DNA of 64,000 nucleotides from Gnetum montanum (Eukaryota > Streptophyta > Gnetopsida > Gnetales > Gnetaceae). The notes beneath the pieces were generated by a model, which was not told the origin of the DNA, made no database searches, and saw only the letters and a list, made by a program, of their open reading frames with translations. Position numbers and translations under genes: made by a program. This document shows positions 57,160 through 64,000 of the stretch, piece after piece (the first letter of the stretch is position 1; every line of letters begins with the position of its first letter). Where the stretch lies: contig MNCI01029393.1 in NCBI GenBank assembly GCA_015680685.1, positions 153,385 to 217,384 of the forward strand. Reading direction: 5' to 3'.

Positions 57160-57285
57160 TGTGGTGGTATATATAAAGTTTTTCGCTTGCATTGACTAGG
57201 CCTAGTCAATGGGGCCCATTCAATGGGGTTGGTTGCATCGACTAGGCCTAGTTAATGTAACTATTAACTATCATTGACTTGCATT
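57160..57285 (-). promoter_or_regulatory. Internal U3-like promoter upstream of the 3' ORF in element G
   Basis: On the minus strand CTAGGCCTAGTCGATGCAAC, CCCCATTGAATGGGCCCC and a second CTAGGCCTAGTC (57250-57190) precede CTTTATATATACC (57177-57165). The ORF ATG is about 450 bp further. The G LTR U3 uses the same GGGCC/TCGATG vocabulary, unlike the GATATC type of B. Confidence 0.6.
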
Positions 57286-58779
57286 AACTTGTGTTGACTT
57301 TGCTAAAACTTTAAAAATACAAGGATTTTTTGAGTGAAATTAAAGTCAAACAGAAGCCTAAAATGTCATGAACATGATAAAAATAGTAGAAGAGGGTGTT
57401 GAAGCTTAATAAATTTAGAAAACTAAGAAAATGGTTTAGTGAATGAATTTAATGAGAGTTTAAGGAGCACAGAGTAGGATACACAATGGAATATGCAAAA
57501 GATAGGATTGTAGCAATGTCTAAGGTAAGGGACTTAACTATCCAAACCAAGGGATATATAAGTGGGTCCTCCCCATAGCAGGCAATGCCATTTTTGCCCT
57601 TGCATAACCTCAACTAAGGAGTCTGTGGGCCCCATAGTTGATTTAATAATCATGAAAAGTTAAGGACCAACTCAAAGGAATCTATTCAAGAATTCCAACA
57701 GATCAAACTAAGACATTGAGCATAACATAGAATCAGCAGTGAGGTGAGTTATGGCAACATAGATGGATGACTAAGAAGGTGGAATGGAATCTTGAATTGA
57801 GGTCATAAGAAGTCCCTTGTGAAGTTTGTACTTAGAATGATCTAAGAAGATCCATCCTTAGTCTAGACCAAAACCAACCTCTTTTAGTGACTTCGCATCA
57901 CCACTCCAAGACCAATCCAGCCCCTTAAGACACAAAAGCACATCCATAAAACAACCACCATTCCATAAGAAGAGGAGAAGAAAATAGGAAATGAGAGAGG
58001 GCCTTAGTTAAAGGGGACCTTCAAGCATGGGTAACATGCCTTTCTAGTCCCATAATTAGTGCTTGTAGCCCATTTATTTTTCTAAGGTGTGTGCTTTGAA
58101 TTCCCATCATTTTTTTATTTTATTTTGTTTTTTTTTTCTTTTTGGATGGGAACCACACCATGTAAAGACTTTATTCGACTTCCTATTATTGGACAACATG
58201 GAACGATAAGAAGTCTATGAACATGCTGAAGCACTCAAGTAAGTAGAAGAGTATAAAGAGTATTGAGTTCCCTTAAAGTCACACCCTATACAAACCTTTG
58301 AATCATTTTTAATTTTAGAAACTACCAAGGTCACCAATTTATTAAAAAAAATTTTAATGCAAGGGACCTCAAACTTCTAGAATAAGGAAAACCATAGAGT
58401 TTGTGGATGGGTGGATGATGTGGACTCACTACCTATTCCATGAAAAATAAACCATGTCATAATCATCTAACATCAGAATTCAAAAATAGAGACCAAACAT
58501 TGACAATGACAACATTAAGCATAAACCATAATTAGTAAATAGTAATAGCGGCATTGTGTCCTATGATAATAAAGCACTTTTATTAGCAAAAATAGTGAAA
58601 AGTCACACACAAAAATAAAATAAAATAAAATATATAAAAAGTATAAAATATTCAAGAAAAATAAAACATACTAATGATGTTGTAAAATAAAAATGGAGAA
58701 AATGGATAAAAATCAACAAAGTGTAAAGCAAAAATGTATAAAACAAAAAAGTGAAAAACTAAGAAGTCATATGGATAGT
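57286..58779 (-). other. Spacer of element G
   Basis: Homologous by eye to the spacers of A and C, with the spacer motif GCATGGGTAACATGCC (plus strand, 58025). Non-coding. Confidence 0.6.
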
Positions 58780-59931
58780 TAGCATGGATGGACATCTCCC
58801 CCTTGATTGTATTAGAAGGAGGAGATTCAAAAAATTGAATGTGATTGTCCATCTATTGAGGTAGTTGTTGCACTAGCTAGCTTGGGTTCATGGAAAGGTT
58901 TCACTTGTTCGATGTTGATCAACTACTTTTCACGTAGGCTCTCAGGTTCATAGATTAACATGAACCTAGAGGAAAAGGTTTGATTAATTATATAAGGTCC
59001 CTTTGACAACATTTGAAACTTTTTTTTCTATGGTACATATGTGGGATTCCAATAGAGAACCTTATTTTCTAGTTGAAGTTTTAATTTCTATATTTTTAAG
59101 GTCATAACATTACTTGTTGAATGCCTTGTGCACTTTATTCAAAGATAGGACCACTAATCAATTTTCATCTAGCACATTCAAATTGATCAATCTTTCTCTT
59201 TGTGCTAGACTCAAGTCAAGGTTCAGATCATAAGCTGTTGAGAGTGTACAAAGCTTGGATTGAATTAGCAGTATTGAAAGTTTTCTGTACACTAACTCAT
59301 AGGAAGAGTAGCTAATAGGGAGTTTCCATGTTGAGCGGTAATCCCAAAGGGCTTCATTGAGTTATGTGCTCCGATCTCTCCTATATTTTCTTATGTTCCT
59401 TATTAGGATATTTGTGATCTCCCTATTAGTTACCTCTACTTGACCATTGGCTTAGGGGATGATAGTGTGTCATTAATTTATGTTCGACCCCCAAGCGTTG
59501 CATAAGTTTCCAAAAGGTGGCACCTATAAAGTAACTTCCATTATTAGAAATTAGTGCACATGGCACCTCAAACCTATTTACAACATTTTTTTGTATAAAT
59601 CTAACAGCAGTGGATCATGTACAATTAGCGACGGATGCTACTTCTACCCATTTGATGTAGTAGTCGACTATTATGATGATATACACCTTTTCATTGGACA
59701 TGGGTATGATTGGGCCCATGAAGTCTATTCCCCATATGTCAAAGGGCTCCAGTGGTTGAATTCACTATTAAGGACCCTCTATTCAAGTGGTCATCCCACC
59801 ATCTCTTCGACAATTTTCACAAGATTGGACAAACTGGTGGGCATTCTTGAAGATTGTAGGTCAACAGTATCTTGCCATAAGGATTTTTATGGTCGTGTGT
59901 CTCCTAGCATAGTGGCCTCTGCAAGGGCCTT
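58780..59931 (-). pseudogene. Integrase remnant of element G
   Basis: Minus strand, in order: GHYA and SCENCRRDGGMTT (zinc-finger end, about 59925-59790), [20 protein letters not shown] (about 59760-59700), VVDYYIKWVEVA, then in other frames the counterpart of DNGxxF (about 59535) and of HPQANG (59450). The C-terminal region ends KPFHEPKLASATTTSID and GGDVH near 58795. Frameshifts split it. The apparent 121-codon plus-strand frame at 59591-59956 is the antisense shadow of this gene. Confidence 0.75.
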
Positions 59932-60825
59932 AGAGGCAAGATACCCCTACACCTAGCCATATGAATCACAAAGTGTTCACGTGTGATTAGCTCGAAATCT
60001 ATGGACTTTGCCATTTCTAGTGCACTAGCCCTTTAAGAAGTGAATCTAGCCTTAAGGTCAATCGTTGTCTTCACAATTACACTTGTGATGTTCATTGGTA
60101 TGATTAAGTGTAATTGAGGCATTTGATTTTTTATCATTTTTTATGTTTTATAAGTTAGTGCTCAAATGTAGATAAAGGTAATTTGATTAACTAATATTAA
60201 TTAATTAATTAATTAATCATTTAACTAATCCTAACATAAGTATCTATTCCCACTTTTCGTGCATGTCCTGAACCCATGTATCCACTACTGGATGACCAAG
60301 CACTATGCTACTAGGCGTACTAAATAATAACACTGCTAGGATTACCAAGTGAATATGTGTTATGCATGAAGTGGTTGTACTTATGTATTTAATTTATCTA
60401 GCGTAATAACCTCATTAACTCAATTGCTAGAAAACATTGAAAACATTAAATGCATAAATAAAATAGATAATCTATCCAAAGTGCTACAAGGTTTATTAAA
60501 AATCTCATCTTTATTACCATACACACTATTGTGCTTAGGTACAACAATGCTCAAATAAATATCTATACACTCAATGACTCCTATTGTGGGCACTCAGGGG
60601 AAAAAATTCCAACTTTCGAATGGAAAAAATGCAATAGCTTTGCTGCTACTGAAATCTAGATTACCATAAATGTGATTTGTAGGTGCATATTTATAGGTGA
60701 TAGACAGACACTACGTCAATGGGGCCTCATCGATGCAGGGTGAGATGCATTGATGAGGCCTTGTCAATGTAGTAAACTGCATCAACAAGGCCTCTTTGAT
60801 GCAACCAACCAATGAAAACTCATCA
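59932..60825 (-). mobile_element. 3' LTR of element H, outer end eroded
   Basis: About 894 bp. Minus strand starts TGATGAGTTTTCA (60825); ATCGATG/GGCC-type U3 repeats (60705-60805) as in G; TATAAATA at 60695-60688; ends GGGGTATCTTGCC near 59932 without the expected CTCATCA, so the last bases are lost. The eroded PPT (CCATGGGACTA) lies at 60826-60836. Confidence 0.78.
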
Positions 60826-61071
60826 TAGTCCCATGGCTAAATGGGAAATCATCCTTAAGTTCTTTTACAAAATTGGGAAGGTATGGGATTATTGACTAAT
60901 TTTTCTTCAACAAAACAATTGATAGACTTTGACAAAAAATGGAGTGCCTTGGTATATAGTCTAACACATTACAAAAATGATGGTGTTTAGGACACAAAAT
61001 TGAACACCATGATACAACTCTTCAAAAATTGGACAACACATTTCTTGATGGTATGAAGCTTGTTGGAGAGA

Positions 61072-62106
61072 TTAGATAGTCCCAAGCAGTGGTGGTTCTT
61101 GAGGCTCTGAGGAACCCTCACCGACTTCATGCACTAAAGGTGGTTTAGGCGGCTATAGTTTTCTTGATGCTGCTACAAGTTCAGTTTGGAGGTGGAAAGC
61201 ATCTAGTAGTGCTTTCATTTTCTCTTCCTTACTCCTAGGATCATGGATCGTCCACGTAGCTTTCTCAATGTGGATTGGAATGGACACATCCTAAGGACAA
61301 AGGATCGCTAGAAACAACTCCTTGACATTGACGAACTATGCAGTGAAGTGTTTACATTCAATTTCAAATGCTCTCACTATGTTTTTTTAGCTCCTAGTAG
61401 TCATTCATCCATCTAGCTAGGTCCTCAGTGATGGATCATTGATCTATGAATCATCCCTTGAGGACTTCAAGTTTAGAATTAGCAGTCTGAAGCTTTCTTG
61501 GTGTCCTTGTGGTGTTTGAACTTGGCCTCATATAGAAAATACAAGCTAGCCACTTATTTCTCTAATTTTGACTGCAACTATCTAGCTGGCAACATTGCCA
61601 AGTTTATGTAACAGAGATTGGCCAACTCCATATACTTTGTCATTTCTTCAATCTGCAACTTCTTCAGAGGGATCTCTACTTTGTTATAGGTGTTAATCCC
61701 ATCAAGGATGGATTGCCACATCTCTCTTCCTTATTGGAGTTGCTAAAGGGCTTCATTCACTTTCATCTTTGCCATCTGGATTTATTTTTCATTAATTTTA
61801 TTTTGCAAACCAATTTGGTTCCTATAGTGATTTCTTACTTTCTCAAATTTGAGGGCTTCATTCTTCCAGGTGGCAATCTTGATGGTAGACGTTTATCAAA
61901 AGGTGTGTACCTCCTCCATTGATAGATTGTGGTTCTCTATGGCCAATTTCCTTCGTTCAGTATTTACCTTGGCAAGTTACTCTTGCTATTGATGAATGAA
62001 CTTTTGCACTTGATCTCTTTGAGCATCAACATTTTGCAAGTGATGATTTTTCGTAGTCAATACTTCATTCTCTTGGCACATTTGATTCAAGTCCTTTTTG
62101 ATTGAG
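61072..62106 (-). pseudogene. 3' ORF ('ORFX') of element H, C-terminal part
   Basis: Homologous to the C-terminal third of the G copy throughout, ending EPPLLGTI-TAA at 61074-61072. The upstream part is cut at 62106, where the CpG-rich element I begins with TG. Composition is Glu/Lys/Gln/Leu-rich, coiled-coil type. Confidence 0.7.
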
Positions 62107-62194
62107 TGTGAAACACCGTGAAAATTACGGGTCGGCCTCAGGCGAAGATTTGTAATTTAAACAAGAACGCGCCTCGAATTTGTCTAAGGACGAG

Positions 62195-62857
62195 TTTACG
62201 CTCTATCACGCACGGCAGCGTGACTAGCGTAATAGGCTCCAAGACAGTTAAGGACGAATTTGGCTAAGGACAAGATTACGCTCCATCACGCACAGCAGCG
62301 TGATGAGCGTAATAAGCTCCGAGACAGCCAAACGCGAATTTGTTCAAGGACAAGTTTACGCTCTATCACGCACGGCAGCGTGATGAGCGTAGTAAGCTCC
62401 AAAACAGTTAAAGGCAAAATCCAGAGAGGCATCACAAGTCGGCACTTTTTCTTGCGGCGCATAACATAAGTGGCCTTTACGCTCGTTACGCAGCGGTGCA
62501 TACCAGTGCGTGGGTCATGATTCAAAGTTGCATGCTCCTTACGCTCCACCATGCGCCGCTGCGTCGTAAGCGTAAGTTATGCATTATTTACGCTTTATCA
62601 CGCGCAGTTGTGTGATGAACGTAAGTTAAAACTTGCTTTACGCTTCACCACACACGGCTGCGTAGTGAGCGTACGTTACATTTACGCTTTGCCACGCACA
62701 GCTGCGTGGTGAGCGTAAAACGATCTTGAACTCACTGTTTTACGTCAGTGCGCTCATACACGCAACACAAAGCGAATGAGCGCAAACGCAGCCGAGACAC
62801 GCCTATCGTGAGCCTGCTCTTTACACGCACAGCACGCAAACGAGCGTGTTGTGCGTA
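62195..62857 (+). repeat. Array of nine imperfect palindromes
   Basis: Eight units of about 38 bp follow the plan TTTACGCT..TCACGC....GCGTGA..AGCGTAA, at about 62195, 62275, 62355, 62476 (degenerate), 62539, 62587, 62637 and 62681. The first three repeat with an 80-bp period including their flanks. A ninth, different palindrome has 13-bp arms (ACGCACAGCACGC and GCGTGTTGTGCGT, 62825-62856, one mismatch). The array lies wholly upstream of the TATA box. Confidence 0.9.
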
Positions 62858-62940
62858 GTCGCAGTTCAACTTAAAAGAATCGCGTCAACAGAATCCGTGA
62901 CATTCGGGCCCACATCATCAGGGTTGCGCGTGTCGCGACC

Positions 62941-62948
62941 TATAAATA
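62941..62948 (+). promoter_or_regulatory. TATA box of element I
   Basis: TATAAATA following GCGCGTGTCGCGACC. A TCP-type GGGCCCAC word lies 28 bp upstream (62906-62913). Transcription would start near 62970 in the purine-rich GAGGGGGGGATC. Confidence 0.65.
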
Positions 62949-63932
62949 CTCTAGCTGACAAATATACAAAGAGGGGGGGATCTTTGAGAGAGGAGTTGGC
63001 AAGTTGACAAGTTAACAAACCAGAGCACCAGAGCACTTAGCGCTTTTTGTTGGCAGCAGATCAAGAGGACAAGAGCATTTTCTGAGCAAGGGAACACTTA
63101 TCGCCTTGAACAGAGAAACAAGAGCAACCTTTTGTTAATCGCTGCAAACATCATCCTCTAGCAGAAACAGAACACAGCCCGCTTGAGCTCTAACAGCAGA
63201 TCTACCCGAAGCAAAGAAGCAGAACGGGAATTGCAGAGTCGTCTCGCCCAGTTAGCAGGTTCTATCATTCAAAAGATCGACAGACTTCAGAGCTTGACCA
63301 TTCCTGCACCTAGGCTTTGGGTCTACAAGGTAGATCGGATTTCTGTCCACACAGTTTTCCTGTTGTTTTGTGCTCATTTTGTATCCAGTTTTTGGGGGTT
63401 TTCTCCCATTGTAACGTAATATACACGCAAATATACATCTGATCCAGCATTGAAACATAGATCTTTGATCTTTGCGACATCTACTTGTTTTTTTTCTCTC
63501 CCGGTTAGCATCTTTCCGGCGTTTTAGCGTTATCTTCGTAGCAATCCATCTACGTCGTTATCTCCCCATTTTACGTCACGCAAAAATCCGTAATCGTCAC
63601 CGCTTTTACTGACCCGTAAGTCCCTGTCTGATCGACAAGACCGTTCAGGGCACCGNTTGGCTTGAAATCGTAACCCCCTCGATGGAGCGCCTCAAAGTTT
63701 CGTTTTGCCTCAAGGTCGGCTCGGCTGAGAGCCAACCTTGCTTGTATCTTGACACAAATGAAGTTGTAGTCTTCAGGGGTTATGACCGTANATTTCGGGT
63801 AACCCTGTTTAGAGATCTATACCCTAGGCCGACGTAATACCTCTAAGGAGGTCTAAGGCCAATTGTGTGGTGTAGATCGATCACAAAGACGATTTCGTTG
63901 AAATCCGGCAGGGTAGAAAGCCTTTTGTGCTG

Positions 63933-64000
63933 TTTGCCAAACTTTCTTTCTTTCAGATNTGACTGAAATATCGAATCTGAAAGAAAGAAAGTTTGGCAAA
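63933..64000. repeat. Perfect 26-bp inverted repeat at the window end
   Basis: TTTGCCAAACTTTCTTTCTT plus six bases (63933-63958) is exactly the reverse complement of 63975-64000, with a 16-base loop containing an ambiguous base (63959). Confidence 0.95.

Larger units (their letters stand above)
52740..59931 (-). mobile_element. Element G: Athila-like element with integrase and a 3' ORF
   Basis: Minus strand: integrase (59931 to about 58780), spacer, internal promoter-like block, 3' ORF (56714-53841), PPT-like TGGGTGTA and the 3' LTR (53605-52740). This is the only copy in the window showing the 3' ORF downstream of integrase, which fixes its position in the full-length layout. Element H interrupts integrase near 59931. 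The left flank pentamer is CTAAT. Confidence 0.82.
62107..64000 (+). mobile_element. Element I: probable LTR and leader of an unrelated, CpG-rich retroelement
   Basis: Sequence changes abruptly from AT-rich 3' ORF to CpG-rich DNA exactly at TGTGAAACACCGTG. A palindrome array is followed by TATAAATA (62941), a purine-rich leader and, near 63420, T/A-rich sequence. This resembles U3-R of an LTR inserted into element H. I could not place the LTR end, the PBS or any gag. TTACGGGTC (start) and GACCCGTAA (63612-63620) are inverted and may help place it. A host gene promoter is the alternative. Ambiguous bases occur at three places after 63650. Confidence 0.5.

Noticed and set aside
59591-59956. 121-codon plus-strand ORF (MYKSNSSGSCTISDGCYF)
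   Set aside because: It is the antisense of the element G integrase and runs into the H LTR.
63183-63419. Plus-strand ORF in element I (SSNSRSTRSKEAERELQSRL)
   Set aside because: It has no ATG (it opens with TTG), has a stop 8 codons upstream and no recognised domain; it may be leader sequence.

Overview
This window is plant nuclear DNA, most likely from a gymnosperm-sized genome (inference). One probable host gene (minus strand, CDS 8007-9065) sits in a mosaic of old, nested LTR retrotransposons. Nearly all coding potential elsewhere is decayed Ty3/gypsy gag-pol. No bacterial features, CRISPR arrays, rRNA genes or intact tRNA genes were seen. All comparisons were made by eye; no alignments or database searches were run.

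Layout. 1-5063: minus-strand chromovirus-like Ty3/gypsy element (initiator-Met tRNA PBS), interrupted by an Athila-like solo LTR at 1881-2702. About 5090-5400: Ty1/copia RT scrap. About 5400-10590: low-copy-looking DNA with the host gene, whose product ends in a PNRC-like proline motif. 10623-11784: solo LTR with a perfect ATTGT target-site duplication (TSD), apparently inserted between the A and B boxes of a tRNA-derived SINE. 13627-13700: a second tRNA-like/SINE head. About 13800-16205: relic 'J' (plus), cut by element 'A' (16206-25664, plus; LTR, tRNA-Asp-type PBS, gag-pol, PPT, truncated 3' LTR). 25757-34162: element 'B' (minus; gag plus a 3' ORF, no pol). About 34590-35170: LINE relic. 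35527-47144: element 'E' (minus), which holds the complete element 'C' (38736-44829, TSD CATAT) and a 575-bp solo LTR (45923-46497, TSD TAGTA). 47145-52739: 'F'; 52740-59931: 'G'; 59932-62106: 'H' (all minus). 62107-64000: the start of 'I' (plus), a CpG-rich LTR-like region with a palindrome array.

Elements A, B, C, E, F, G, H and J look like one Athila-like family: TGATGA...TCATCA LTR ends, a PBS resembling the tRNA-Asp 3' end, an HPK-type gag zinc knuckle, FMD(D/N)FS-type RT and a polypurine tract next to the 3' LTR. Copies B, F, G and H carry a roughly 2.8-kb ORF between the end of gag/pol and the 3' LTR, where Athila elements carry an env-like ORF. It has a basic N-terminus and a long coiled-coil C-terminal half.

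The most interesting signals are: (1) in B, F and G the 3' ORF is preceded by a TATA box plus a repeat cluster that resembles the U3 promoter of the same element's LTR, suggesting an internal promoter that changes together with the LTR; (2) a short spacer motif recurring in six elements with pol or gag and tripled in F; (3) pol-less but structurally defined elements; (4) nine imperfect palindromes upstream of the TATA box in element I; (5) decay dominated by C-to-T / G-to-A changes at Gln and Trp codons and CG/CHG sites.
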